Shown here: piece after piece, positions 25,662 through 34,694 of the stretch | How positions within the stretch are numbered: the first letter of the stretch is position 1 | Layout of the letters: each line of letters opens with the position of its first letter | Source: an uncultured Clostridia bacterium | Lineage (GTDB): Bacteria > Bacillota > Clostridia > TANB77 > CAG-465 | Assembly: GCA_934149365.1 (NCBI GenBank) | Contig: CAKPEI010000005.1 | Coordinates: 45,718 to 109,717, forward strand | Length of the DNA stretch: 64,000 nucleotides | Direction of reading: 5' to 3' | Notes under the pieces: model-generated | What the model was told of the DNA's origin: nothing | What the model saw: the letters and a program-made list of their open reading frames with translations, nothing else | Databases searched by the model: none | Made by a program: the position numbers and the translations under genes

Positions 25662-26889
25662 CTATTTTACCTCCTAAAAGATATACAGTATTTACGTCTA
25701 TATCTTGAGCCACCTTAACAACATCGCTTATTTCAACATTATTTATTTTATTTATAAAATCATCTAAATCTAATAATTTGTTGTATTTTATGCTATTTGC
25801 TAAAACAAGTCTATTGTATAAAACTTTGTTATCTCTTATGGCCTTATAAGTAAGTATTATATTCTTTTTAGCAGTATCTATTTCCTCTTCAGTTATATTT
25901 CCTTCTTTTAAGTCTTTAAGTTGTTCATTTATAACTTTTTTAGCTTTTTCTACATTGCTTAAATTTATTCCTGAATATATGTATATACCATTAATATATC
26001 TATTATATTGTGACTTTGCGAAGTATGCTAAACTTTCTTTCTCACGAACATTTTGAAATAGTTTAGATGCAGGTGTACCACCTAATATACTGTTATATAC
26101 TGTAACTACTGGTATCATATCTATATCAGTATTCTTAACATTTAATCCCATACAAAGTACGCTTTGGTTTAGTGGTTCATATTCTTCTACATTTCTAAAT
26201 TCATTTCTGTTTTTTATTTCTAATTCATTAATTTTTACATTTTCATCTTTTAAAAACAGTTCTTCCATTTTTTGTTCTAAATCTTCATAGCCATCCAAAT
26301 TTCCCGTAATTACTATTCTAATTTGTGATGTTTTTAAAAACTCTTTGTAATATTCAAATATTGACTTGTTTGTTTCTTTTTCTATAGAATCAATATCTCC
26401 ATATACAGAAAAGCCATAATCATTTTCATTATACATTTCACTTTCTAATCGTTTTAATGACCATTTTCTTTTATCATTTTTTTCTTGATTTATTCTTTCT
26501 ACTAATGCTTTTTTCTCAGTATCAAATATTTTACTGCCAAAAGCTCCATTTTCTAGATACGGTGAGTATATAACATCATGAAGGATTGAAAGTACATCAT
26601 TAGAAACATCCTCATTTATAAATTTTTTATTTATAAATTCAGCGCCAAACTCAACGTTATAAAAGCCACCTACTTTTTCTACATTAGTATCTATCCCTGA
26701 AGCATAAAGTTCTGCTAGTTTTAAATCTATTTTTTCTTCACTATTTAATTTTGATGTTCCTTTCCTTAGAATTGATGCAAGTAGAGCATTTTTATGATTT
26801 TCTTCTTTTGACAATTTCCTTATAAAATTAACAGAAATAAATATACTTTTGAATTTATTATCATTTATTACTATTAAATTTTCTTTCAT
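25654..26889 (-). CDS. ymfF: M16-family inactive partner, YmfF-like
   Basis: A 411-residue M16-fold protein without the HxxEH zinc site, but with the C-terminal peptidase signature region (GGTPASKLFQNVREKESLAYFAKS, with the R/Y residues that bind substrate). It is the typical partner of YmfH. The ATG at 26889 is chosen because GGAGG lies seven bases upstream; a frame start at 26916 would lie inside the preceding terminator. Confidence 0.88.
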   Translation of the reverse strand: MKENLIVINDNKFKSIFISVNFIRKLSKEENHKNALLASILRKGTSKLNSEEKIDLKLAELYASGIDTNVEKVGGFYNVEFGAEFINKKFINEDVSNDVLSILHDVIYSPYLENGAFGSKIFDTEKKALVERINQEKNDKRKWSLKRLESEMYNENDYGFSVYGDIDSIEKETNKSIFEYYKEFLKTSQIRIVITGNLDGYEDLEQKMEELFLKDENVKINELEIKNRNEFRNVEEYEPLNQSVLCMGLNVKNTDIDMIPVVTVYNSILGGTPASKLFQNVREKESLAYFAKSQYNRYINGIYIYSGINLSNVEKAKKVINEQLKDLKEGNITEEEIDTAKKNIILTYKAIRDNKVLYNRLVLANSIKYNKLLDLDDFINKINNVEISDVVKVAQDIDVNTVYLLGGKIDE

Positions 26890-26909
26890 ATCTTTACCTC
26901 CTCTAATAA

Positions 26910-26930
26910 AAGCCAAGATTAACTTGGCTT
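26910..26930 (-). terminator. Terminator after yqeY
   Basis: AAGCCAAG/CTTGGCTT stem with five-base loop and TTATT following on the minus strand, between yqeY and ymfF. Confidence 0.75.
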
Positions 26931-26938
26931 ATTCTTCT

Positions 26939-27388
26939 TTATAATTTATTTAATTCTTCTTTAACTATATCACTAACCAATTTTCCATCTGCTCTAGCTT
27001 GAGTTTTAGTTCTAACATTCTGCATAACTTTTCCCATATCTCTTACTGATGCAGCACCGGTTTCTGATATAGCATTTTTAACAATTTCTCTGATTTCTTC
27101 ATTTGATAATTGTTTTGGCATATATACTTCAAGTATTTCTATTTCTCTTTTCAGATTATTAACAATATCTTCTCTTCCTGCTTTTTCGTATTCGCCTATA
27201 GATTCTTTTCTCTTTTTAACTTCTTTTGCAACTATTGCAAGCATGTCATCCTCTGATAATTCTTTTTGTCCATCTTTTTCAACTTGTAATATTGATGCTC
27301 TAAGCATTGTAATTGTATCTTTTTTTAATGTATCTTTAGCTTGCATTGCTTCTTTTAATTCTTTTAATAAATTTTCTTTTAACCCCAT
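26939..27388 (-). CDS. yqeY: GatB/YqeY domain protein
   Basis: A 149-residue protein of the YqeY family, homologous to the C-terminal tRNA-binding domain of GatB. Conserved parts include KKDTITMLRASI, RKESIGEYEKAGR, YMPKQLSNEEI and the end KTQARADGKLVSDIVKEEL. The function is not firmly known; it may bind tRNA. AGGGGGAG lies before the ATG. It is followed by a terminator. Confidence 0.93.
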   Translation of the reverse strand: MGLKENLLKELKEAMQAKDTLKKDTITMLRASILQVEKDGQKELSEDDMLAIVAKEVKKRKESIGEYEKAGREDIVNNLKREIEILEVYMPKQLSNEEIREIVKNAISETGAASVRDMGKVMQNVRTKTQARADGKLVSDIVKEELNKL

Positions 27389-27413
27389 GAAAACTCCCCC
27401 TAAAATATTATAC

Positions 27414-28502
27414 TTAATTTTCTTCTTTTAATTCAGTTTTTTCATTTTCTTTTTTACTTTTATATTTAGTTATTGCATATATTCCTAATAAATTAGCTAT
27501 TATTATTATAAGTAAAATTATTTGCCATTTCATATTTGCAACTAATGCTACAGCAATAATTCCAAGTACTGATGTTATTATATAAAGAGTTAAAACTGCT
27601 TGTTTTTGTGATAGGCCTAATTTAAGTAATCTGTGATGTATATGTTCCTTATCTGGTGCTGTAATTTTTTGTCCTCTTAAAAGTCTTCTTATAACAGCAA
27701 AAATCATATCAAAAACTGGTATTCCTAATATAATTATTGGAGCTGCTATTGCTAATATTGTATATCCCTTAGCCATACCCATTATTGAAATTACTGAAAG
27801 AGTAAAACCTAAAAAGTTAGATCCAACATCTCCCATAAAAGTTTTAGCAGGATTAAAATTATATGGTAAAAATCCTAATGTTGCTCCAACCAAAGCGATT
27901 GTTATTATAACAACTTCAAGTGGAGCGCCTGTTAATAAAAATATTACTAACAAAGATATTGCTGATATACTAGATATTCCTGCAGCCAGACCATCTAAAC
28001 CGTCTATCAAATTAACTGCATTTGTTATTCCTAATATCCACACTAAAGTTATAGGATAAGCTAAAATTCCAAAATCAATTATATTATTGTATATAAATGG
28101 TATTTTTATACCTACTATACTTATTCCAAACAAATACACTACAGAAGCAGCTACAAGCTGAAACAAGAATTTTTCTAAAGGCCTTAAATCTTTTAAATCA
28201 TCTAAAAATCCCATTATTGCTATAATTAATGCACCTATGGAATAACCTAAAAAGCTTTTATCAACTTTTAAGTCATGCCAGAAAAGTGATGTTATATAAT
28301 AAACTAGTAATGTAAAAGCTATTCCAAATATAATGGCAAGTCCACCTGCTCTTGGTATTGGCTTTTTATGAACCCTACGATTATCTTTCTTTGGATTATC
28401 TATAATTCCTTTTTTAACAGCAAATTTAATTGCTAGCGGTACTGTAAAGTAGCAAGACAAAAATGCTACTATTAAAACCACTCCATAAACATATATACTC
28501 AT
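27414..28502 (-). CDS. tagO: Undecaprenyl-phosphate N-acetylglucosaminyl-1-phosphate transferase (WecA/TagO/MraY family)
   Basis: A 362-residue membrane enzyme that moves a sugar-1-phosphate, most likely GlcNAc-1-P from UDP-GlcNAc, onto undecaprenyl phosphate, the first step of teichoic acid or other wall polymer synthesis. About ten hydrophobic segments are seen with the family loops: DNRRVHKKPIPRAGG, NLIDGLDGLAAG (magnesium-binding DD-type region), FMGDVGSNFLG and DKEHIHHRLL. It is one base from rpiB and is probably in the same transcript. TagO versus WecA cannot be separated from the sequence alone. Confidence 0.88.
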   Translation of the reverse strand: MSIYVYGVVLIVAFLSCYFTVPLAIKFAVKKGIIDNPKKDNRRVHKKPIPRAGGLAIIFGIAFTLLVYYITSLFWHDLKVDKSFLGYSIGALIIAIMGFLDDLKDLRPLEKFLFQLVAASVVYLFGISIVGIKIPFIYNNIIDFGILAYPITLVWILGITNAVNLIDGLDGLAAGISSISAISLLVIFLLTGAPLEVVIITIALVGATLGFLPYNFNPAKTFMGDVGSNFLGFTLSVISIMGMAKGYTILAIAAPIIILGIPVFDMIFAVIRRLLRGQKITAPDKEHIHHRLLKLGLSQKQAVLTLYIITSVLGIIAVALVANMKWQIILLIIIIANLLGIYAITKYKSKKENEKTELKEEN

Positions 28503-28503
28503 A

Positions 28504-28953
28504 CTAATTACCTTCTTCTACTCTTTTAATTTTTTCTAAACGTCTTACATGTCTTTCTTCCTTAGAAAATTCAGTATCTAAAAATGTTTTAACTATACTT
28601 TCAAGTAACTCATTATTTTGAGCTACTGATGTCCTTCCACCTAAGCATAACATATTAGCATCATTGTGAAGTCTTGTGAATTTAGCTGTATATTCATCGT
28701 AACAAATGGCAGCCCTTACTCCTTTATATTTATTAGCCATTATACTACTACCGATTCCAGTTCCACAAACCATTATAGCCTTATCAGAATCAACATTCAT
28801 TTTTTTACAAATAGTCTCAACCACATCAGTATAGTCATCATCTGTTAAAAATTCAGGTGAAACATCTATATAAGCATAATTCCACTCATCAAGCATTTTT
28901 TTTATTTTTTCTTTTAATTCATAACCTGCATGGTCTGAACCCAATATAATCAT
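28504..28953 (-). CDS. rpiB: Ribose-5-phosphate isomerase B
   Basis: A 149-residue sugar isomerase of the RpiB/LacAB family that interconverts ribose 5-phosphate and ribulose 5-phosphate. GSDHAGYELK, the catalytic cysteine in VCGTGIGSSI, RAAICYDEYTAKFTRLHNDANMLCLGGR and the C-terminal RHVRRLEKI are typical. It overlaps the phosphatase gene by four bases. Confidence 0.92.
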   Translation of the reverse strand: MIILGSDHAGYELKEKIKKMLDEWNYAYIDVSPEFLTDDDYTDVVETICKKMNVDSDKAIMVCGTGIGSSIMANKYKGVRAAICYDEYTAKFTRLHNDANMLCLGGRTSVAQNNELLESIVKTFLDTEFSKEERHVRRLEKIKRVEEGN

Positions 28954-29420
28954 TTATTTTCACCTCTTAATAATTTCTCTACTAGTTTGTCCACATAATA
29001 AACAATTTCTTTAGAACAATTTTCATACACTTCCAAGCCAAATCCCCATGGGTCATCTATATCTAGGTATTCCTTTTCACCGACGAATTCTTTCAAAGTG
29101 AATACCTTTTCCTCTAAATTTGGATATCTATTAAGTATTTTTCTTTTATGTGCCTGAGTCATACATATAACCAAATCTGCTTCTTTAATATCTGATTCTT
29201 CTATATATGTTGCTCTATGGTTTTCCATATTCACTCCATATTTTTTCATGACTAAGGTCGCAAACTCTGTAGCTCTATCTCCAGTATATGCACTCAAACC
29301 AGCAGACTCTATTATATAATCATTTTCTTTTTTTTCATCAATCATTCTTTTTTGCATATAGTGATGCGCCATAGCACTTCTACAAATATTACCTGTACAA
29401 ACAAATATAATTTTCTTCAT
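28950..29420 (-). CDS. Low-molecular-weight protein-tyrosine/arginine phosphatase
   Basis: A 156-residue phosphatase of the low-molecular-weight type (YwlE/PtpA-like). The P-loop CTGNICRSAMA is at the N-terminus and the general acid lies in the DDPWG motif. It might remove phosphate from tyrosine or arginine; the isoleucine in CTGNICRS resembles many PtpA forms, so I leave the substrate open. First gene of the rpiB-tagO transcript with a promoter directly upstream. Confidence 0.88.
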   Translation of the reverse strand: MKKIIFVCTGNICRSAMAHHYMQKRMIDEKKENDYIIESAGLSAYTGDRATEFATLVMKKYGVNMENHRATYIEESDIKEADLVICMTQAHKRKILNRYPNLEEKVFTLKEFVGEKEYLDIDDPWGFGLEVYENCSKEIVYYVDKLVEKLLRGENK

Positions 29421-29444
29421 TTTTTTCTCCTTTTGTACTAAGTA

Positions 29445-29473
29445 ATAGTATCACAAAAAGCCCTTAAAGTCAA
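29445..29473 (-). promoter_or_regulatory. Promoter of the phosphatase-rpiB-tagO operon
   Basis: On the minus strand TTGACT (29473-29468), 17 bases and TACTAT (29450-29445). Confidence 0.7.
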
Positions 29474-29474
29474 T

Positions 29475-30164
29475 CTATATGTTACATATTAGGCACCCTA
29501 GTATAAAGCCAAAAATATACACAATTCCTACTTTATTATTTTTATTCTCTGTTTGCATTTCAGGTATTAATTCACAAGATAAAATATATAACATAGCTCC
29601 TGCAGAAATTGCAAGACTAGGAGTAGTATAATTACTGCTAAGCCCTCCCATAGTGTTTCCCACTATTGCACCAATTGTTAAAAATAATCCTATTAATGCG
29701 CAAGATATAATTGTTTTTCTTTTTCCTTTATTTTCTTTTTTAATCATGCTACCTATTATCATTCCTTCTGGTATATTATGTACAGAAATAGCAAAAAGTA
29801 ATGATATTCCCAAAGTAAATGATATTCTAAAAGCGGCACCTACAGCCATTCCTTCGGCTATATTATGTGCCGACATAATACTAGTTATTACCGTAGCTTG
29901 ACTGTTTTTTGTCTTTCTTTCTACTAAACAATTTAATATCATTGAAAAGGCCACTCCTACTACTATAAATAATATAACATTAATTTTTGTATCTAATTTA
30001 AAAGCTTCCATAAGTAATTCAAAACAAATTATTGCAGTTGTTATTCCAGCAGTAAATGGTATTATAATATCGTTTTTGCTTTCTTTTCTTTTAAAATAGC
30101 CAATTAATGCACCAATTTCATTACTTATAGTTCCAATTAAAAATACAATTATAACAAATTTCAC
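29475..30164 (-). CDS. ZIP-family divalent metal transporter
   Basis: A 229-residue membrane protein with about seven to eight segments. The metal-binding helices show HNIAEGMAVGAA and HNIPEGMIIG, the ZIP signatures. Members carry Zn, Fe or Mn into the cytoplasm. The GTG at 30164 lies after TGAGGTG with suitable spacing and gives a first membrane helix at the very start; an open frame from 30197 adds a cysteine-rich stretch without a site. No metal-regulator binding site was recognised. Confidence 0.88.
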   Translation of the reverse strand: MKFVIIVFLIGTISNEIGALIGYFKRKESKNDIIIPFTAGITTAIICFELLMEAFKLDTKINVILFIVVGVAFSMILNCLVERKTKNSQATVITSIMSAHNIAEGMAVGAAFRISFTLGISLLFAISVHNIPEGMIIGSMIKKENKGKRKTIISCALIGLFLTIGAIVGNTMGGLSSNYTTPSLAISAGAMLYILSCELIPEMQTENKNNKVGIVYIFGFILGCLICNI

Positions 30165-30211
30165 TCTATTACACCTCATACAATTATATGTATGCACATA
30201 ATTTTTATAGC

Positions 30212-30242
30212 AAAAAAATGGCGGTTAGATTTACTAACCGCC
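30212..30242 (-). terminator. Terminator of the SLH/Ig-like gene
   Basis: A perfect nine-pair GGCGGTTAG/CTAACCGCC stem followed by ATTTTTTT on the minus strand. Confidence 0.92.
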
Positions 30243-30251
30243 TAGAAAATG

Positions 30252-32354
30252 TTATTCTTCACCAGAATTGATAAATATAACAATTTCATTTGATTCTTCC
30301 GAAACGTTTCCGGCAGAATCTATTGCTGCACCTCCAGCTATACATATACACTGTGATGCTACTTCAACACCCATAAGTGTAATTCTGTACTCAGTCGCAG
30401 ACAATTTTTCAATTTTAGTAGGACTAAGTGAACCGGTCATACCAATAATGCTGTTAACACCTATATTGAAAGATTGCAGACTTGTTTCGTCAGAAGCTCT
30501 TGCAATGATAGTTATAGTTTCACCTATCTTAACATTTGTAGCTCCTTCCAAAGTTACAACCGGTGGAGTTGTATCTCCGCTTGGAATGGTTCCCTGATCT
30601 GTAACAGTAACAGGTATTGTGCATACTACGTTTCCTGTTGATTCAGCTATTCCACGTATATTTGTATTACCAACTCCTACTGCAATTATTCTAATAGAGT
30701 TATTAGAAATCTTTTCAACACGTGCCACATTCTCATTGTCGCTAGTCCAATTGATGTTCTTATTCACAGCATTTGCAGGATAAATCGTTATGCTCACGTT
30801 CTGTGAATTGCCTACCTTAAGAGATACTGAACTTGGATTTGCAACTGCAGATGTTATATTTGTTTCACCCTGCGAGCCATCTTGTACAATTACTTTAACG
30901 CTTTCCTGCTCTCCTGAACCATCCATAGCTTTAATGTATATATAGGTAGTACCGATGTTATTACCTGTAATTGTAGCATAGGAATAGTTCCCAGAAGTGT
31001 ACACATTGGACGGGTAAGCTATATTAGAATCGTTTGATGTCCACTTCAGGTTCTTGTTATACGCTCCTGAAGGCCTGATTCTAGCATTTATCTGTCTGCT
31101 TTCGCCACGCTGTAAATATATTGTACTTTCCGACGGAGTTATTGAGGTTATATAACCATCATCATAATCATTGTCATCATTATACCTATTTACTTTAACT
31201 TTGACTGTAACAGATTTGCCAGAACCATCCATAGCCCGTCCTGTAAGTGTAATATAGTTACTACTGTACCTTCTACCATAGATAGTAACGTACGCTGTTC
31301 CTGCTGATGAATTCCAAGATTCTTCAATACTTACGTAATTTGTGTTAGATGAAGACCAATTGAGTTTCTGATATTCAGCATTTGAAGGATATACACTTAC
31401 TTTTATGTTTCTTGTCTCACCCTCATTGATACTTACAGTACTTGGAGAAGCTGAAAGTCTTGTTACCTTTATGCCGTTTGGTGTACCATAATCTTCGTCA
31501 ATATTCTTTCCGAATTTAACCTTAAATGTCTGTGACATAGCATAAGCAATATCAGAACGTTTAAGTCCTTGGTAACCTACACAGCAATCAAGTATCTTCC
31601 AAATTTGCTCTATTGTAAGCTTACCCTCAGTATCAAAGTAACCATTACCAACGCCTACCAGAACGCCATTTGATGCTGCCGTTATAATGTCTTGCTGCGC
31701 CCAATGTCCATAGACATCGTTGAACATATAATTATTATAATATGAATTATAGTTATTATTATAATAATTGTTATATCCATCGTATCCGTACTGACTATAA
31801 CCCACACCCATGTTGAAATAAATTCTGTTGAACCTGCTGTATATTGCCGCCATCTCTGCTCTGTTTAAAAGCTGTGAAAAGCGCATTGTACCGTCATCAT
31901 ATCCAACAAGTATACCGTTTGACCACAAAACATTAACCTCTGACTGTGCATAAGGATTTACTGAATTGTAATCATAAAAAGGTGGCTGACCATATCCAGA
32001 AGTTAATCTGCTATATCCTTGTCTTTGAAGTGACCGCTGTACTGCTCTCAAAAAGAGTAAAAAAGCTTCACCTCTTGCAACTTGCCTCTGCGGCTGCTCA
32101 TACCAAGTTGGGTCATACGCAACCTTTAAATTTTCTGCCCAGGAGCTCATGTAATAATTACCGTAGTAGGTATTTCTGTAATTATAGTTATAATAATCTT
32201 CACCATAATAACCAGAATAGTTTGAGTCGTCATAATAGCCGCTGTAATTATAACCGCCTGAACTTCTTGTAGGATCATAACTTGCCAGTGCAGGCACGGC
32301 CATAGATATAATCATAGCCATAGCAAGCACTATTGAAAAAATTCTCCGTTTCAT
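30252..32354 (-). CDS. Secreted SLH-domain protein with bacterial Ig-like (Big_2) repeats
   Basis: A 700-residue exported protein. After a signal peptide (residues 1-25, cleavage after ALA) there is a Tyr/Asn/Gly-rich region, then two S-layer-homology-like units (VLWSNGILVGYDDGTMRF...LNRAEMAAIY and FNDVYGHWAQQDIITAASNGVL) interrupted by a second Tyr/Asn-rich stretch near 190-215. Three Ig-like Big_2 repeats follow (each with LNWSSSN-, LKWTSND- or INWTSDN-type cores), then a last beta domain starting DTTPPVVTLEG. SLH units bind pyruvylated wall polymers. The gene is visibly richer in G/C than its neighbours, suggesting transfer or different selection. AAGGAGG lies before the ATG. Confidence 0.88.
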   Translation of the reverse strand: MKRRIFSIVLAMAMIISMAVPALASYDPTRSSGGYNYSGYYDDSNYSGYYGEDYYNYNYRNTYYGNYYMSSWAENLKVAYDPTWYEQPQRQVARGEAFLLFLRAVQRSLQRQGYSRLTSGYGQPPFYDYNSVNPYAQSEVNVLWSNGILVGYDDGTMRFSQLLNRAEMAAIYSRFNRIYFNMGVGYSQYGYDGYNNYYNNNYNSYYNNYMFNDVYGHWAQQDIITAASNGVLVGVGNGYFDTEGKLTIEQIWKILDCCVGYQGLKRSDIAYAMSQTFKVKFGKNIDEDYGTPNGIKVTRLSASPSTVSINEGETRNIKVSVYPSNAEYQKLNWSSSNTNYVSIEESWNSSAGTAYVTIYGRRYSSNYITLTGRAMDGSGKSVTVKVKVNRYNDDNDYDDGYITSITPSESTIYLQRGESRQINARIRPSGAYNKNLKWTSNDSNIAYPSNVYTSGNYSYATITGNNIGTTYIYIKAMDGSGEQESVKVIVQDGSQGETNITSAVANPSSVSLKVGNSQNVSITIYPANAVNKNINWTSDNENVARVEKISNNSIRIIAVGVGNTNIRGIAESTGNVVCTIPVTVTDQGTIPSGDTTPPVVTLEGATNVKIGETITIIARASDETSLQSFNIGVNSIIGMTGSLSPTKIEKLSATEYRITLMGVEVASQCICIAGGAAIDSAGNVSEESNEIVIFINSGEE

Positions 32355-32478
32355 AATATTGTCCTCCTTATAAATTTAAAATTATTGTGTGTATTATAAA
32401 AATGGTTTCCCATTATATTTTTTGTACACCTCCTGTAAAAAAAATTATCTTTTTACCTACTACACAACTCACGCTATT

Positions 32479-32507
32479 ATTATACTATATTAACGCGACA
32501 TTGTCAA
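32479..32507 (-). promoter_or_regulatory. Promoter of the SLH/Ig-like gene
   Basis: On the minus strand TTGACA (32507-32502), 17 bases, TATAAT (32484-32479). The leader is about 120 bases and contains an extra AGGAGGTG near 32430 besides the site used by the gene. Confidence 0.88.
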
Positions 32508-32524
32508 TATTTATGTAAACGTCA

Positions 32525-32546
32525 AAAGCAGACATAAGTCTGCTTT
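32525..32546 (-). terminator. Terminator of the SDR gene
   Basis: AAAGCAGAC/GTCTGCTTT with a four-base loop; the minus-strand tail is short (TTTTG), so strength is moderate. Confidence 0.65.
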
Positions 32547-32549
32547 ATG

Positions 32550-33305
32550 TTATATATTTCCTTTTTTCCTTTGAACATGATAAGCAACTTCTTCCAATAT
32601 TTTGTCGCTTACCAATTTTCTTGATACTTTAACCAGTCTTTCACTTATTCCAGGACAAATTATTTCTTTATTCTTAAACATTCCATCAACTGCTTTTTTA
32701 GCGGCAAATTCACTTGATTTAGACTTTAAATTAAATTTAACATTTGCCACATTATTAAAGTTAGTTTTTACTGGCCCGGGACAACATACACTTATATGCA
32801 CATTATTACCTGATTTTTTTAACTCTTTATTTATTCCTTGTGTCATTCTAAGTACATACGATTTAGTCGCATAGTATTCTGTCATCAAAGGCCCCGGCAT
32901 AAAACCAGCTATTGATCCTATATTTAAAATATGGCCCTGATTTCTTTTTTTCATATCTTTTAAGAATAAATATGTTAAAATATGTACTGCTTTTACATTT
33001 ACATCTATCATTTTCATTTGAAAATCAAAATCAATTTCATCAAATCTACCAAAAGCTCCAAACCCTGCATTATTTACTAATACATCTACTTTTTCGTTTT
33101 TCACATTATCATAGAATTTCATTATTTCATCTTCATTTGATAAGTCAACTAAAAAAATATCAACATTAGTTTCACATTCTTTTTTAAGCATTTTTAATTT
33201 CCCTTCATCTCGTGCTACTGCTATAATTTCATAACCTTTTTTACTCAAATATTTTGATATTTCATAGCCTATACCTGAAGATGCCCCTGTAACAATTGCT
33301 TTCAT
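32550..33305 (-). CDS. Short-chain dehydrogenase/reductase
   Basis: A 251-residue NAD(P)-dependent oxidoreductase of the classical SDR family. TGASSGIG (residues 6-13) binds the cofactor, NNAGFG is present, and the catalytic Ser (NIGSIAGF) and YATKSY (Tyr/Lys) are intact. The substrate cannot be told; relatives reduce ketones or acyl compounds in lipid metabolism. The ATG at 33305 follows AGGAGG by four bases; a frame start at 33338 lacks a site. It lies downstream of the glycolipid glycosyltransferase gene on the same strand. Confidence 0.88.
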   Translation of the reverse strand: MKAIVTGASSGIGYEISKYLSKKGYEIIAVARDEGKLKMLKKECETNVDIFLVDLSNEDEIMKFYDNVKNEKVDVLVNNAGFGAFGRFDEIDFDFQMKMIDVNVKAVHILTYLFLKDMKKRNQGHILNIGSIAGFMPGPLMTEYYATKSYVLRMTQGINKELKKSGNNVHISVCCPGPVKTNFNNVANVKFNLKSKSSEFAAKKAVDGMFKNKEIICPGISERLVKVSRKLVSDKILEEVAYHVQRKKGNI

Positions 33306-33397
33306 GTTTCCTCCTAATTTTTTCAAATTTTCTCTCATAATTCTTTTAGTATCTTTCTTTATTTTTAATTACTTTGCTCTACTGTACAACCGGTAAT

Positions 33398-33432
33398 ATA
33401 TTAAGAATAATCTCCGGATTTATTCTTAATAT
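33398..33432 (-). other. Long hairpin at the end of the glycosyltransferase gene
   Basis: A perfect 13-base inverted repeat ATATTAAGAATAA/TTATTCTTAATAT with a nine-base loop overlaps the stop codon at 33401. No T run follows on the minus strand, so it could be a weak terminator or an RNA-stabilising structure between this gene and the SDR gene. Confidence 0.55.
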
Positions 33433-34555
33433 TTTCTTTTTCCAAAATATTATCATTCATGTGTTTTATAATGTAATCACAAATATGACTTGCAGAGTAT
33501 CTGTCTATATTTTTACGTTGACAATTAATCATATATTCTTTAGCATCATTATCATTTAAAAGTTTTTTAGTCGCAGAAACAATTTCATCTACAGTTTCAC
33601 ATTTTATACTCATACCTTTACTTTCAAAAAAATCAGCATTTTTTGTTTCACACCCTGGTATTGGCATTGTATGTATCAATGGAATATTTGCTGTACATAT
33701 TTCTGTTGTACTTAATCCTCCAGGTTTAGATAATACAACTTCACATATACGAATATACTTGTATATCTCTTTAGTAAAAGGAAGTGCTATTATTCTACCT
33801 TTAGTATAGTTTATTTCTATTTTTTTAACCATTTCTGTATTGTTTCCACACGCTGCAATTATACAATACTTGCCATCTAAACTTTTATCTAGTTTATATA
33901 TTATTTCTTCTATTTTTCCAAATCCCATGCTTCCTGACATTACTAATATATATTTTTTATTATCATTTAATTTTAATTCATTAATTATTCCTTTTCTATC
34001 TATTTTTCTTGAATAATTATCAGACACAGGAATTCCCATAGGAATCAATTTATTTTTATCTATTCCTCTTTGTACAAAATTATCAATCAAATCCTTATGT
34101 GGTATTATAAAATAATCTGGACACACCTCTTTCCAAAAAGGAATACTTTCATAATCGGTTGCTATAGCAACAAACCCAATATCACACTTTTTTCTAAGTG
34201 CAGTAAGTGCTTGTGCAGGAAACAAATGAGTAGCCACAACATAGTCGTATTCATTCTCTATAATATATTTATACAATTTTTTCTTTGTTATACTATTTAA
34301 ACTATATACTGGTGATATTAAATTAGTTCTGTCATACAATTCACCCAATTTATACACACACTTAAAACACATACCATTATTAGTAGTTGCTTTTATATAA
34401 GCATTATTTATAATCTTAGCCATTCTAATATTAAATATATCTAGGAATTCTTTAACATCACAATCTATATTCCTCATATCAAATTGTTCTTTAATAGCAT
34501 TCGCAGCTGCATTATGGCCTCCGCCAGTACTGCAAGATAAAATCAATATTTTCAT
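33401..34555 (-). CDS. Glycosyltransferase, UgtP/monogalactosyl-diacylglycerol-synthase family
   Basis: A 384-residue peripheral membrane glycosyltransferase (GT28). The N-terminal MGDG-synthase domain has LSCSTGGGHNAAA and ATHLFPAQAL; the C-terminal domain has VMSGSMGFGK and LSKPGGLSTTE, which bind the UDP-sugar. Relatives add glucose to diacylglycerol, making glycolipids and lipoteichoic acid anchors. The ATG has no Shine-Dalgarno within the normal distance, but AAGGAG lies further upstream with a hairpin between (see 34556-34594). Confidence 0.85.
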   Translation of the reverse strand: MKILILSCSTGGGHNAAANAIKEQFDMRNIDCDVKEFLDIFNIRMAKIINNAYIKATTNNGMCFKCVYKLGELYDRTNLISPVYSLNSITKKKLYKYIIENEYDYVVATHLFPAQALTALRKKCDIGFVAIATDYESIPFWKEVCPDYFIIPHKDLIDNFVQRGIDKNKLIPMGIPVSDNYSRKIDRKGIINELKLNDNKKYILVMSGSMGFGKIEEIIYKLDKSLDGKYCIIAACGNNTEMVKKIEINYTKGRIIALPFTKEIYKYIRICEVVLSKPGGLSTTEICTANIPLIHTMPIPGCETKNADFFESKGMSIKCETVDEIVSATKKLLNDNDAKEYMINCQRKNIDRYSASHICDYIIKHMNDNILEKENIKNKSGDYS

Positions 34556-34594
34556 AAATTTTTATATGACTTAATAACAACGTCATATCTCCTT
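34556..34594 (-). promoter_or_regulatory. Hairpin between Shine-Dalgarno and start codon of the glycosyltransferase gene
   Basis: On the minus strand AAGGAG (34594-34589) is followed at once by a perfect seven-pair hairpin, ATATGAC/GTCATAT with an 11-base loop (34588-34564), then eight bases and the ATG at 34555. If the hairpin folds, the effective spacing becomes about eight bases, which is optimal; unfolded it is 33 bases. Confidence 0.65.
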
Positions 34595-34641
34595 ATATAA
34601 TATATATTACACTATTTTTCAATATTGTAAACATTTTGTAT

Positions 34642-34687
34642 AAAAAAAAAAAAAAAAATAAAGTACATAACCTAATGTTACGTACTT
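34642..34687 (-). terminator. Terminator of the tRNA-Ser genes with a 17-T tract
   Basis: On the minus strand a stem AAGTAC/GTACTT with inner GTTA/TAAC pairs is followed closely by a run of 17 T (A at 34642-34658). Confidence 0.85.
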
Positions 34688-34694
34688 CATATGC

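Noticed and set aside
31946..32272. Plus-strand 108-codon frame opposite the SLH gene
   Set aside because: It is a His/Asn-rich shadow of the Tyr/Asn-rich coding strand with no ribosome-binding site.
30252..32354. The Tyr/Asn-rich stretches of the SLH protein as a CRISPR-like or DNA repeat array
   Set aside because: The repeats are irregular, coding and without spacers of fixed length.
34642..34658. Run of 17 A as a separate repeat
   Set aside because: It is the T tract of the tRNA-Ser terminator on the other strand.
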